A stretch of 64,000 bases of DNA, taken from positions 42,054 through 106,053 of the forward strand of contig JAKJBW010000005.1 of assembly GCA_022706785.1 (NCBI GenBank), read 5' to 3'. This DNA is from Bacillota bacterium (lineage in GTDB: Bacteria > Bacillota > Clostridia > UBA1381 > UMGS1253). Below, in pieces: positions 56,553 to 64,000 of the stretch (position 1 is the first letter of the stretch; each line of letters begins with the position of its first letter). The notes beneath the pieces are model-generated. The model searched no databases. It was not told where the DNA came from and saw only the letters and a program-made list of their open reading frames with translations. Both the position numbers and the translations under genes were made by a program.

Positions 56553-57830
56553 ATGACGAAAACCGCGACCATTGCGGTGATAGGCGGCGGGGCGGCAGGG
56601 CTCACAGCCGCTGTTTTTGCTGCGCGCACACAGCTTGATGCGGGAAAACACTGCCGAGTGCTGCTTCTGGAGAGAAATGCGCGTGTGGGCAAAAAGCTGT
56701 TAGCCACCGGCAACGGGCACTGTAACCTGACAAATACGGATTTAAACATCAGCCATTTTTATAGTAGTGACTTAGAAACGGTCAATGCCGTGCTGAGCCG
56801 GTTTGGTCCGGAGCGGATAATTGATTTTTTTGCCGGAATAGGCTTGCTGTGTCATATCACAGATGGTGGGCTTGTTTATCCACGCGGTATGCAGGCGGGC
56901 GCTGTGCTTGATCTGCTGCGCGCAGAGGCCGCAAGACTTGGTGTAGAGGAGCTTTGCGATTTTTCGGTAAACGGGATAAAGCCAGATGAAGGGCGCTTCA
57001 GCATAATGTCGGATAAGGCCGAAATTGCTGCCGACGCCGTTATTGTCACTACCGGGAGTGCGGCGCATAGCGGAAGCGACAGCGGATTTTCACTTTTGCA
57101 CGCATTCGGGCACCGGATTATCCGCCCGTATCCTGCGCTTGTGCCGCTTGTCTGCGATACCACGTTTATCAAAACGGCGGCGGGGATGCGTGCGGCGGGA
57201 ACGGCGACGCTTATTATTGACGGCAAGCGCCTGCACAGTGAATCCGGCGAAATTCAATTTTGCAGCTACGGCCTTTCGGGAATTGCCGTCATGCAGCTGT
57301 CGGGCACGGCTTCCCAATACTTTACGGGTGGCAGAAAAGATGGTGTTATCATAGAGCTGGATCTTATGAAGGAGTGGAACGAAGAACAGCTGTGTCAAAT
57401 GCTGGCGGAGCGAAAAGATAATCTGCCGTATCTGAGCGCGGAGCAATTCTTGTGCGGACTTTTAAACAAACGTGTGGGCCTTGCCGTGATGAAGGCAAGC
57501 GGAATTGAGGGATTTAACAGCAGTGTTTCATCTCTTTCAAATGACGATGTTTTAAAAATATGCGCTGCCCTCAAGCATTGGCGTGTTGCGGTTACAGGCA
57601 CGACGGGGCTTGCAAACGCGCAGGTCTGCGGCGGTGGCGCGGCGCTGGACGGGTTTGACGCAGACACGCTGCAATCCGGGCTGTGCACAGGGCTGTATGC
57701 CGCCGGTGAGGTTTTGGACGTATACGGCGACTGCGGCGGCTACAACTTAAGCTGGGCGTGGGCAAGCGGCGCGCTGGCGGGCACGGCGGCAGCACAGGCG
57801 CTGATGCGGGATATCACAGGAACGGTGTAA
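56553..57830 (+). CDS. NAD(P)/FAD-dependent oxidoreductase, YhiN/HI0933 family
   Basis: 425 residues. FAD-binding IAVIGGGAAGLTAAVFAAR at the start, KLLATGNGHCNLTNTDL, VTTGSAA and C-terminal GEVLDVYGDCGGYNLSWAWASGALAG. A flavoprotein of unknown substrate. ATG 56553 preferred over GTG 56532. Ends before a promoter for the next operon. Confidence 0.9.
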   Translation: MTKTATIAVIGGGAAGLTAAVFAARTQLDAGKHCRVLLLERNARVGKKLLATGNGHCNLTNTDLNISHFYSSDLETVNAVLSRFGPERIIDFFAGIGLLCHITDGGLVYPRGMQAGAVLDLLRAEAARLGVEELCDFSVNGIKPDEGRFSIMSDKAEIAADAVIVTTGSAAHSGSDSGFSLLHAFGHRIIRPYPALVPLVCDTTFIKTAAGMRAAGTATLIIDGKRLHSESGEIQFCSYGLSGIAVMQLSGTASQYFTGGRKDGVIIELDLMKEWNEEQLCQMLAERKDNLPYLSAEQFLCGLLNKRVGLAVMKASGIEGFNSSVSSLSNDDVLKICAALKHWRVAVTGTTGLANAQVCGGGAALDGFDADTLQSGLCTGLYAAGEVLDVYGDCGGYNLSWAWASGALAGTAAAQALMRDITGTV

Positions 57831-57909
57831 TTGATTCGACAAAAAGCATGAATTTGGCTTTATCCTCTCATATCTTAACATTTTTATGCTTAAAAATATT
57901 TGTTCTGTA

Positions 57910-57938
57910 TTGATTCCATATAAAAATAATGATAGAAT
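57910..57938 (+). promoter_or_regulatory. promoter of the NifU-like/GGGtGRT operon
   Basis: TTGATT (57910-57915), 17-base spacer, TAGAAT (57933-57938). A small hairpin ATGGCG / CGCCAT follows near 57949-57966. Confidence 0.7.
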
Positions 57939-58011
57939 ATTGTGCGAAATGGCGTAAATGCGCCATGCTTGTTTGATTTGCTAATTTTATTACGAGAGGA
58001 GTAATTTTCAG

Positions 58012-58704
58012 ATGAATTTTTCACATGAAGTTGAAAACATGTGCTGTCTTGCAAAGGGCGTAAAACACGGACCGGCTCCCATTCCGCAGGAGGGCGGCTG
58101 GACAGAGGCAAAGGAGATTAAAGATATTTCGGGCCTTACCCACGGCGTGGGCTGGTGTGCGCCGCAGCAGGGCGCCTGCAAGCTGACGCTTAATGTCAAA
58201 AAGGGCATCGTGGAGGAAGCCCTGATCGAAACGGTAGGCTGTTCGGGTATGACGCACTCCGCCGCTATGGCAGGCGAGGCGATCGTGGGCCGGACTATTC
58301 TTGAAGCGCTCAACACCGACTTGGTGTGCGACGCTATTAACACAGCTATGCGTGAGCTGTTTTTGCAAATCGTATACGGCCGCTCCCAGACAGCGTTTTC
58401 AGAGGGCGGACTTCCGATAGGCGCAGGCCTTGAAGATCTGGGCAAGGGGCTCAGAAGCCAGGTAGGCACTATTTTCTCCACCAAATCCAAAGGCGTAAGA
58501 TACCTCGATCTGGCGGAAGGCTACATCAACAGAGTGGGCGTGGACGAAGCCGACCTCATCATTGGCTATGAATTTATCCACCTTGGCAAGATGATGGAAA
58601 TGATCAAAAAGGGCACGCCGGCCGATGAGGCGCTTAAAAAGGCCACAGGCACTTACGGCCGTTTCAATGACGCGGTGAAATATGTAGACCCCAGAGAGGA
58701 ATAA
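58012..58704 (+). CDS. NifU/IscU-like iron-sulfur scaffold protein
   Basis: 230 residues; N-terminal half resembles NifU/IscU with GWCAPQQGACKLTLNVKKGIVEEALIETVGCSGMTHSAAMAGEAIVG (conserved Cys residues) and unlike house-keeping IscU it has a long C-terminal extension (VDEADLIIGYEFIHLGKMMEMIKKG). Always seen beside the GGGtGRT gene in anaerobes, as here, 19 bases apart. Fe-S delivery to that partner is inferred. Confidence 0.82.
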   Translation: MNFSHEVENMCCLAKGVKHGPAPIPQEGGWTEAKEIKDISGLTHGVGWCAPQQGACKLTLNVKKGIVEEALIETVGCSGMTHSAAMAGEAIVGRTILEALNTDLVCDAINTAMRELFLQIVYGRSQTAFSEGGLPIGAGLEDLGKGLRSQVGTIFSTKSKGVRYLDLAEGYINRVGVDEADLIIGYEFIHLGKMMEMIKKGTPADEALKKATGTYGRFNDAVKYVDPREE

Positions 58705-58723
58705 TTAAAAGGAGGAAAAGAAA

Positions 58724-59728
58724 ATGTCTTTATTTGAAAGCTACGAAAGAAGAATTGATCACATAAACAAAGTTTTAAACGCAAACTGCATTTCCTCTTT
58801 GGAGGAGGCAAAAAGGATATGCGACGACAAGGGCATTGACGTCTACAATCTGGTAAGAGGCGTTCAGCCCATCTGTTTTGAAAACGCATGCTGGGCCTAT
58901 ATTGTGGGTGCGGCGCTGGCTATAAAGAGAGGCTGTAAAACAGCTGCGCAGGCTGCCACGGTTATTGGCGAGGGGCTGCAGTCGTTTTGCATTCCCGGCT
59001 CAGTAGCTGACGACAGGAAAGTGGGTATCGGTCACGGCAATCTGGCTGCTATGCTGCTGACAGAGGATACCGAATGTTTTGCGTTCCTGGCAGGTCATGA
59101 ATCTTTTGCGGCGGCCGAAGGTGCAATCGGTATTGCGAGATCGGCAAATAAGGTAAGAAAGACACCTTTAAGGGTTATCTTAAACGGCCTTGGCAAGGAT
59201 GCCGCTCAGATCATCTCGCGCATCAACGGGTTTACGCATGTTGAAACAGATTTCGACTACGCGACAGGCGAGCTTAAGATCACGTGCGAATGTGCATACT
59301 CCAAAGGCGAGCGCGCTGCGGTAAAATGCTATGGCGCAAACGACGTGCGTGAAGGCGTGGCTATTATGCATCACGAGGGCGTAGATGTTTCCATTACAGG
59401 AAACTCGACCAATCCCACCCGCTTTCAGCATCCTGTCGCGGGCACCTATAAAAAGGAATGCTATGAGCAGGGTAAGAAGTACTTCTCGGTGGCATCGGGC
59501 GGCGGCACAGGCAGAACACTGCATCCCGACAATATGGGTGCCGGCCCTGCCTCCTATGGTATGACTGACACGATGGGAAGAATGCACTCGGATGCACAGT
59601 TCGCCGGATCGTCCTCGGTTCCCGCCCATGTTGAGATGATGGGCCTGATAGGAATGGGCAATAACCCCATGGTTGGCGCCAGTGTGGCGGTTGCAGTTGC
59701 GATTGAGGAAGCTGGTAAGGAAGGCTAA
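58724..59728 (+). CDS. GGGtGRT protein
   Basis: 334 residues, named for ASGGGTGRTLHPDN near residue 262. Other blocks: CWAYIVGAALAIKRGCKTAAQAA, PGSVADDRKVGIGHGNLAAMLL and HVEMMGLIGMGNNPMVGASVAVAVAIEE. A family of strict anaerobes of unknown activity, paired with the NifU-like gene. AGGAGGA precedes the ATG. Last core gene before the integrated element. Confidence 0.88.
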   Translation: MSLFESYERRIDHINKVLNANCISSLEEAKRICDDKGIDVYNLVRGVQPICFENACWAYIVGAALAIKRGCKTAAQAATVIGEGLQSFCIPGSVADDRKVGIGHGNLAAMLLTEDTECFAFLAGHESFAAAEGAIGIARSANKVRKTPLRVILNGLGKDAAQIISRINGFTHVETDFDYATGELKITCECAYSKGERAAVKCYGANDVREGVAIMHHEGVDVSITGNSTNPTRFQHPVAGTYKKECYEQGKKYFSVASGGGTGRTLHPDNMGAGPASYGMTDTMGRMHSDAQFAGSSSVPAHVEMMGLIGMGNNPMVGASVAVAVAIEEAGKEG

Positions 59729-59803
59729 ATCTAAGAAATCCAGCAATATCAATACTTTATAGAAGTAGTTAGGAGTGGTAAAAAGCAGGGAAATGCATGT
59801 AAC

Positions 59804-59846
59804 TCCTACATTATTCATACATTATTCCTACACCTATATTCCTACA
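59804..59846 (+). repeat. three TCCTACA motifs at the left end of the element
   Basis: TCCTACA at 59804, 59826 and 59840, the latter two in ATTCCTACAC. Two more flank the integrase promoter (61230-61236 inverted, 61246-61252). The spacing suggests arm-type sites for integrase or excisionase. Confidence 0.55.
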
Positions 59847-59857
59847 CAAAAATGTTG

Positions 59858-59916
59858 AAACCGCTTCGTGGTGTTAAGCATTATCCCGGGTGGAGCTTAT
59901 TATCACGAAGCGGTTT
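59858..59916. terminator. long hairpin between the GGGtGRT gene and the integrase
   Basis: AAACCGCTTCGTG / CACGAAGCGGTTT (59858-59870, 59904-59916), 33-base loop; T- and A-rich flanks on each side suit two converging genes. Confidence 0.65.
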
Positions 59917-59943
59917 ATTCTATTTATACGTATAATTTGCAAG

Positions 59944-61182
59944 TTATTTTATTTTTTCCATTTCGATTTTGAGCCAATCCGCTTCCCTCTTTGTGTAAAC
60001 TTTTTCTGTGATATCGCTTATAGCGTGACCAACCATATATTTTATTGCGTACTCATCAACTCCATATTTCTTAGCCAAGGATACAAAGTGCATTCTTCCA
60101 TCATGAGCTCTATGCTGCGGATTCAATTTTAACTCGTCTCTAATGTTGTTAAATCTCTTTTGATATTTATCATACGTAAACATTAGACTACTTCTATGAG
60201 TATGTGTGTCGGTACAATTAATGAGATATTCGCTTCCAAGTGAGGCGGCCTCTTGGTATCTTTTTTCCACTAATGTACGAATCCTCGAATGAATTGGCAC
60301 AATTCTATTGGTTCCAGCAGGGGTTTTCATTCCACCAATGAAAGTCCAATCGTCAAGATTTATATTTTCAAGTCTTAACAATCCAAGCTCTTGTGGTCTC
60401 CATCCCGAATAACATTGTATCAGAACCACATCAACGTAATGTTTGATACCTACGTGTTCCCATAAAATTTGTATTTCATCATCAGTAAACGGTATGTGTC
60501 CTCTCTTAGCTTCTGTTTTTTCTTTAATGATATCATCCGATACATTAAATGTTCTGGCATAATTCCGATCCACGATCTCATATTCCAAAGCATAATCGAG
60601 CATAAGATTGAACATGGATTTTATCCTAGCTTTCACGCCAGCGGATGGGCGACGTTCTTCTCCATTTATAATAGCAGACCCGTCATCCATACAACCTTTT
60701 ATATGACGTGCTCGTATATCCAAAGCCCTCATGTCGTATACAGCTGAGCAGTAAGCCCATGCGGATGTGATGGTGCGAGTACTTGAATCAGATGTGAGCG
60801 TTTTGAAGTATTCTTCGGACCATTTCTCGTATAATTGCTTTACCGTGATAGCCGGGTCTAGGTCATACGGGTTCTTGTTATATTCCACCAGGGCGGTGTA
60901 CGCGTCATTATAAGTGGGGAAATAAGACTCGGGCTTTAGTGGCTTGCAAATAGGTCTACCGGTTGAGGTCTTACCAACAGTTACCATTGCTCGAAATGGA
61001 TTTCTTAGCTTCTGGTTTTTAATTTCGCTTATCTGACCGAACCCATTAGGCAATCGTTTCCGTTTGTTGGATTTGCGAGGTTTTTTCGGAGTTACAGTTG
61101 ATTGCAACGGATACCCACAATGGGGACAAGATAACGCTTTGTCGCTTACTTGCAATTCGCACTCTGGGCATTTTATTAGCAT
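59944..61182 (-). CDS. int: tyrosine recombinase (integrase) with N-terminal zinc ribbon
   Basis: 412 residues: zinc ribbon CPEC...CPHCG at 5-22, arm-type region (NGFGQISEIKNQKLRNPFRAMVTVGK), SAM-like core-binding part (about 110-200) and catalytic part with Arg in YSGWRPQELG, Lys in MKTPAGTNR, HDGRMHF (H-x-x-R, unusual sequence), GHA and the Tyr nucleophile in VYTKRE. Integrates and excises the element starting here. Points left, towards the host junction. Confidence 0.92.
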   Translation of the reverse strand: MLIKCPECELQVSDKALSCPHCGYPLQSTVTPKKPRKSNKRKRLPNGFGQISEIKNQKLRNPFRAMVTVGKTSTGRPICKPLKPESYFPTYNDAYTALVEYNKNPYDLDPAITVKQLYEKWSEEYFKTLTSDSSTRTITSAWAYCSAVYDMRALDIRARHIKGCMDDGSAIINGEERRPSAGVKARIKSMFNLMLDYALEYEIVDRNYARTFNVSDDIIKEKTEAKRGHIPFTDDEIQILWEHVGIKHYVDVVLIQCYSGWRPQELGLLRLENINLDDWTFIGGMKTPAGTNRIVPIHSRIRTLVEKRYQEAASLGSEYLINCTDTHTHRSSLMFTYDKYQKRFNNIRDELKLNPQHRAHDGRMHFVSLAKKYGVDEYAIKYMVGHAISDITEKVYTKREADWLKIEMEKIK

Positions 61183-61215
61183 AATTTTCTCCTTCCTGTT
61201 GATTTATTATTAATA

Positions 61216-61252
61216 ATCATATATGATGGTGTAGGAATTGTCAACTCCTACA
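61216..61252 (-). promoter_or_regulatory. integrase promoter with a nested inverted repeat
   Basis: Minus strand TTGACA (61244-61239), 17-base spacer, TATGAT (61221-61216). GTAGGA-N9-TCCTAC (61231-61251) straddles the -35, a likely operator for the integrase, excisionase or an element repressor. Confidence 0.7.
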
Positions 61253-61303
61253 TTTAACCAGCTTTCGGATTGTATTTCTAACCCAGATTAAAAAGGACAA
61301 CAT

Positions 61304-61624
61304 ATGGTTACTAATAATGAATCAACTTGCCCTCACTGTGGCGGCGATCTAAAGTATTACGACAGTGTTCAAAGAGTTGTACGGACGAAAGGGCAAGATA
61401 CAAAATGGGTTAAAATACGCAGATTGCGATGCCCTGATTGCTGCTCTTTACATAGAGAGCTTCCGGATTACATATTTCCATACAAACAATATGAAGTTGA
61501 AGTAATAATGGGGGTGTTGGAAGGTCTTATAACATCTGAAACCTTGGGATATGAAGACTATCCTTGCGAGGCGACTATGATTAGATGGAGAGCGCAGGAA
61601 ATACAAGCTCTAGCAAGAAGATAA
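61304..61624 (+). CDS. zinc-binding DUF6431-like protein
   Basis: 106 residues: CPHCGGDLKYYDSVQRVVRTKGQDTKWVKIRRLRCPDCCSLHRELPDYIFPYKQYE, the pattern of DUF6431, an N-terminal transposase-type zinc module found in many clostridial mobile elements. No catalytic part. Ends with MIRWRAQEI, hinting at a helix-turn-helix. AAAAGGA precedes ATG. Confidence 0.6.
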   Translation: MVTNNESTCPHCGGDLKYYDSVQRVVRTKGQDTKWVKIRRLRCPDCCSLHRELPDYIFPYKQYEVEVIMGVLEGLITSETLGYEDYPCEATMIRWRAQEIQALARR

Positions 61625-61631
61625 TGGAGGG

Positions 61632-61659
61632 GTCCTAACAAGGACTCTTTCTTTTTTTT
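61632..61659 (+). terminator. terminator after the DUF6431-like gene
   Basis: GTCCT-AACA-AGGAC (61632-61645) then a long T-rich run. Confidence 0.6.
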
Positions 61660-61729
61660 GTCCACTTAGGTTGTTTTTACAAGCAGTCGTTCTTATCCTA
61701 GAATAGCCGTAGAAAGGAGGTGGCAGTAA

Positions 61730-61978
61730 ATGGACGAGGTTATATTTGCAAGAGGTTCCGTACCGGTTTCCATAGCGGCTAGAGTGTATGGGAAAGATGC
61801 GTCTTGGGTTAGAGCGGGTATCATAGCCGGTTGGCTGCCAATAGGTAAAGCTACAAGGAGTGGAAAACTCGTGACCAGTATCGAAGAGATGGACTCAAAG
61901 TACGGACGAATTAATTTTTATATTTCGCCGAAATTACTTTGGGAAGAAACGGGTTATGTTTGGAAAGGAGAAAGGTGA
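61730..61978 (+). CDS. small phage-type DNA-binding protein
   Basis: 82 residues: VPVSIAARVYGKDASWVRAGIIAGWLPIGKAT is a helix-turn-helix like those in excisionase or MerR-type phage proteins, then GRINFYISPKLLWEETGYVW. AAAGGAGG before ATG. Stop overlaps the next start. Excisionase is possible but unproven. Confidence 0.5.
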   Translation: MDEVIFARGSVPVSIAARVYGKDASWVRAGIIAGWLPIGKATRSGKLVTSIEEMDSKYGRINFYISPKLLWEETGYVWKGER

Positions 61979-62397
61979 TGGGCACAACAATACGTCCGGA
62001 ATTATCCGAGAAAAACAAATACTGGATTGAGAAGCACCGGTATTACGAGCTAAAACATTTTTGTCTTCAGTATCCTATATGGAAGAAAGCTCGTGCAGCA
62101 TTAGATGGGTTAAGTAGAAGGCCTTATGATTTAGTTTCCCTATCGAAAACTAACGTTATCGGCGATCCGACAGCCAAGTGTGCAGAAGCAAGCTTATTTT
62201 ATTCCAAGAGAATGGAAATGATTGAACGAGTAGCAAAAGAAACAGATTCAGAATTATCGAGTTATATCTTAAAAGCTGTTACACAGGGCATTTCTTATGA
62301 TCGTTTGAAAGCTAGATTAGAAATTCCTTGTTGTAAAGATACTTACTATGAATTGTACAGACGGTTTTTCTGGATTCTAAATAAGGAGAGACAATGA
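61978..62397 (+). CDS. phage-type protein, possible RinA/ArpU-like activator
   Basis: 139 residues from ATG 61978, overlapping the previous stop by one base (TGATG). YYELKHFCLQYPIWKKAR, DPTAKCAEASLFYSKRMEMIERVAKE and YDRLKARLEIPCCKDTYYELYRRFFWIL have the shape of phage late-gene activators with a C-terminal DNA-binding helix. Assignment from pattern only. Confidence 0.45.
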   Translation: MGTTIRPELSEKNKYWIEKHRYYELKHFCLQYPIWKKARAALDGLSRRPYDLVSLSKTNVIGDPTAKCAEASLFYSKRMEMIERVAKETDSELSSYILKAVTQGISYDRLKARLEIPCCKDTYYELYRRFFWILNKERQ

Positions 62398-62398
62398 T

Positions 62399-62608
62399 AT
62401 GAAAATTGTAGATAAAGCCGTTCGAAAAGTATATCGATTTAATTGCCCTAATTGTGGAAGCAGACTTGAAGCTGAGTGTCAAGAACTCGTGGACATCGGT
62501 GGTAAGGTAAGCAAATTCTTTTGTCCTATTTGTCGTAAAGACCGTTTCGTTGATTGGTCAGCACTTCGTAAAAAGACAATTTATGAAGGCGAGGGTACGC
62601 AAGAATAA
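62399..62608 (+). CDS. small zinc-ribbon protein
   Basis: 69 residues: RFNCPNCGSRLEAE...FFCPICRKDRFVDW, two CxxC knuckles. AAGGAG ten bases before ATG. Function unknown; common in phage early regions. Confidence 0.5.
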   Translation: MKIVDKAVRKVYRFNCPNCGSRLEAECQELVDIGGKVSKFFCPICRKDRFVDWSALRKKTIYEGEGTQE

Positions 62609-62638
62609 CCTCTCCTATTATGAAAGGAGTTGATATTT

Positions 62639-62839
62639 ATGTTATGGTCTAAAAAGAAAAAGACACTGGAAAAAAGCGAACAAAATATTCACAGAATGAA
62701 AATGCAAATCGAAATGGTCGAGTCGTTGCGAAAAAATGGCTACGGCTGGGACGAGATAGAAAAAGCTATTGGATTTAGTGAAATTAATATTCGCTTTATG
62801 CAATCTATTATTGAGAAGACCAAGACAAATAAACAATGA
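62639..62839 (+). CDS. small helical protein of unknown function
   Basis: 66 residues, MLWSKKKKTLEKSEQNIHRM then an HTH-like NGYGWDEIEKAIGFSEINIRFMQSI. AAAGGAG ten bases upstream selects ATG 62639 over TTG 62630. No match recognised. Confidence 0.4.
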   Translation: MLWSKKKKTLEKSEQNIHRMKMQIEMVESLRKNGYGWDEIEKAIGFSEINIRFMQSIIEKTKTNKQ

Positions 62840-62854
62840 TTTGGACAAAGGATT

Positions 62855-62882
62855 GAGCCGCTAACAATGGCTCTTTCTTTTT
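62855..62882 (+). terminator. terminator with GAGCC/GGCTC stem
   Basis: GAGCC (62855-62859) / GGCTC (62869-62873), then TTTCTTTTTG. Same CTAACAA loop core as the terminator at 61632. Confidence 0.55.
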
Positions 62883-62990
62883 GTTTTATATTTTTCAGTA
62901 CGCAGGTGACCGTAAAACATGTTATTTTGATAAGTGAAAAATTCCAGGGTTAGAAAATCTGAAAAACTTTTTAAAAAGGAGGTAGTCAGC

Positions 62991-63209
62991 TTGGAAACTA
63001 TTATATTTGTAATCGGAGCATTGCTAGGATTCGCTATGTCGGTAATCATATCTCGAGCAAAGTCGATTGGTTCGCTTAGAATAGACCGGTCAGATTCAGA
63101 CGACAATCCGTATTTATTTTTGGAATTATCGAAAGACATAGATGACTTCTCTGAAAAGAAATACATAACGCTTAAAGTTAATAAAAAAGACTTTATTCCG
63201 CACAAATAA
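62991..63209 (+). CDS. small single-TM protein
   Basis: 72 residues from TTG 62991, seven bases after AAAAAGGAGG. N-terminal TM helix (ETIIFVIGALLGFAMSVII), then acidic IDRSDSDDNPYLFLELSKDIDDF. Phage-element protein of unknown role, type also seen in ICE and prophage gene runs. Confidence 0.5.
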   Translation: METIIFVIGALLGFAMSVIISRAKSIGSLRIDRSDSDDNPYLFLELSKDIDDFSEKKYITLKVNKKDFIPHK

Positions 63210-63254
63210 CAACGCCTTTTATGGAACTAATTATATTTGAAAGGAGAAACGAAA

Positions 63255-63644
63255 ATGGATGAAAACATTAAAGATTTGTTAGGAGAGGAGATTAAGGCTC
63301 AAATCGAAGGCTTATCCGATTTGGAAGTCGGTAGCAAAGAAAAGTCAACAGCAATCAGTGACTTGGTTACGCTGTACCGATTGGATATCGAAGCGACCAA
63401 AAATGAGCTGGAATTTGATGAGAAGCGCGAAAGCCGTGAGCTTGAGGAGCAACTCAAAAGAGACCAGTTAAAAGAGCAGGTCAAGGATCGATATTGCAGA
63501 CTTGGTATTGAGGTAGCGAGTATCGTACTGCCGTTGATATTCTACGCTGCCTGGATGAGAAAAGGATTTAAGTTTGAGGAGACGGGTACTTACACCTCAA
63601 CAACATTCAGAGGGTTGTTTAATCGTTTTAGACCAACGAAATAA
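63255..63644 (+). CDS. phage-element coiled-coil protein with C-terminal TM
   Basis: 129 residues from ATG 63255, eight bases after GAAAGGAG. A charged helix (about 35-90, ELEFDEKRESRELEEQLKRDQL) and one TM segment (ASIVLPLIFYAAWM), ending TTFRGLFNRFRPTK. Similar to unnamed proteins of clostridial phages. Function unknown. Confidence 0.5.
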   Translation: MDENIKDLLGEEIKAQIEGLSDLEVGSKEKSTAISDLVTLYRLDIEATKNELEFDEKRESRELEEQLKRDQLKEQVKDRYCRLGIEVASIVLPLIFYAAWMRKGFKFEETGTYTSTTFRGLFNRFRPTK

Positions 63645-63659
63645 GTAGTTTAGTTCCAA

Positions 63660-63698
63660 AACGAGGAGACGCAAATTACAAAGTCTCTTCGTTTTTCG
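63660..63698 (+). terminator. terminator after the coiled-coil protein gene
   Basis: AACGAGGAGAC (63660-63670) / GTCTCTTCGTT (63683-63693), one mismatch, then TTTC. Confidence 0.6.
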
Positions 63699-63818
63699 CA
63701 TGATTTACATGGTGTTTTATGGAACAGAGATGTTAAAGAGCTCTTTTTATCTCTTTACTTAATACGGAAAGTTTGGTATGATTATTACTAAGCTTTCGAA
63801 TTAAAAGGAGGTAAAGCT

Positions 63819-64000
63819 ATGGGGCTGTTTGGTAAAAAGAATAAAGATGAATATGACTTTATTTATGACAATGGCGACGATAGCGGAATCGATTATTCGG
63901 AGTTAGACGAAAACGAAGATCCAGAAGAAGTTATCACAAAATTAAGAGAGGACCTTGGAAGAGGACCATGTAGTAAATGTGGTGAAGTTTCGATGGTTCC
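63819..64000 (+). CDS. acidic small protein with zinc-finger-like motif (3' end outside window)
   Basis: Starts MGLFGKKNKDEYDFIYDNGD with AAAAGGAGG before ATG 63819; very acidic, then RGPCSKCGEVSMV where the window ends. Frame is open to the edge. Not recognised. Confidence 0.5.
   Translation, partial: MGLFGKKNKDEYDFIYDNGDDSGIDYSELDENEDPEEVITKLREDLGRGPCSKCGEVSMV

Overview
The window comes from a strictly anaerobic, spore-forming member of the Clostridia (Bacillota) with a medium-GC core genome. Markers are the mazEF-type pair behind alr, a CIRCE-controlled hrcA-grpE-dnaK-dnaJ cluster, the rpmG-secE-nusG-rplKAJL block, rplU-rpmA-obgE-yhbY-nadD-yqeK, spore genes (sleB, gerA-type operon, a SpoIVFB-like protease), an indolepyruvate:ferredoxin oxidoreductase, Cys-type sulfatases and the GGGtGRT/NifU-like pair. 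I cannot name a genus from sequence alone.

Layout. 1-8.2 kb: 2-oxoacid oxidoreductase iorAB, paaK-type CoA ligase and a double-ACT protein (aromatic amino acid catabolism), with a nucleoside-hydrolase-like protein, a DUF3862-like membrane protein, an integrase N-terminal remnant and an SGNH hydrolase inserted among them, then a YnbB-type PLP lyase. 8.5-11.5 kb: acyl-CoA synthetase, then a patch of mobile-looking DNA (RHH protein, a start-less ORF, an S23/IVS-type four-helix-bundle gene between hairpin repeats) next to tRNA-Leu(GAG). 11.6-24.5 kb: DUF6106-like protein, acpS, nnr, alr, EndoAI/EndoA, SpoIVF-like pair, DUF1015, cimA, an ECF/Cbi-type metal importer and a thioesterase. 24.6-29.8 kb: heat-shock cluster. 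30-38 kb: sleB, amidohydrolase, tyrS-thyA-dfrA, RluA-type synthase, rsmD-coaD, tspO. 38-44 kb: AT-rich accessory genes, a Na+/Ca2+ exchanger behind a structured leader, DUF4760, tRNA-Pro(TGG) and two divergent sulfatases. 44.2-48 kb: ribosomal/transcription block with an L10 leader. 48.2-52.5 kb: a gerA-type operon on the minus strand with an extra 53-residue membrane protein. 52.6-59.7 kb: rplU to yqeK, a YhiN-type flavoprotein and the NifU-like/GGGtGRT operon. From about 59.75 kb to the right edge: the integrase end of an AT-richer prophage or integrative element with small genes.

Most notable: two copies (about 86% identical by hand alignment) of a roughly 163-bp element with terminal inverted repeats and TA at both ends, a MITE, in the dnaK-dnaJ gap and beside rplL; a possible ion-sensing leader before the exchanger; the IVS-type gene between near-direct hairpin repeats; an L27 without the N-terminal extension usual in this phylum and no prp gene beside it; a run of hairpins before sleB; and a cluster of TCCTACA motifs at the integrase end of the element.
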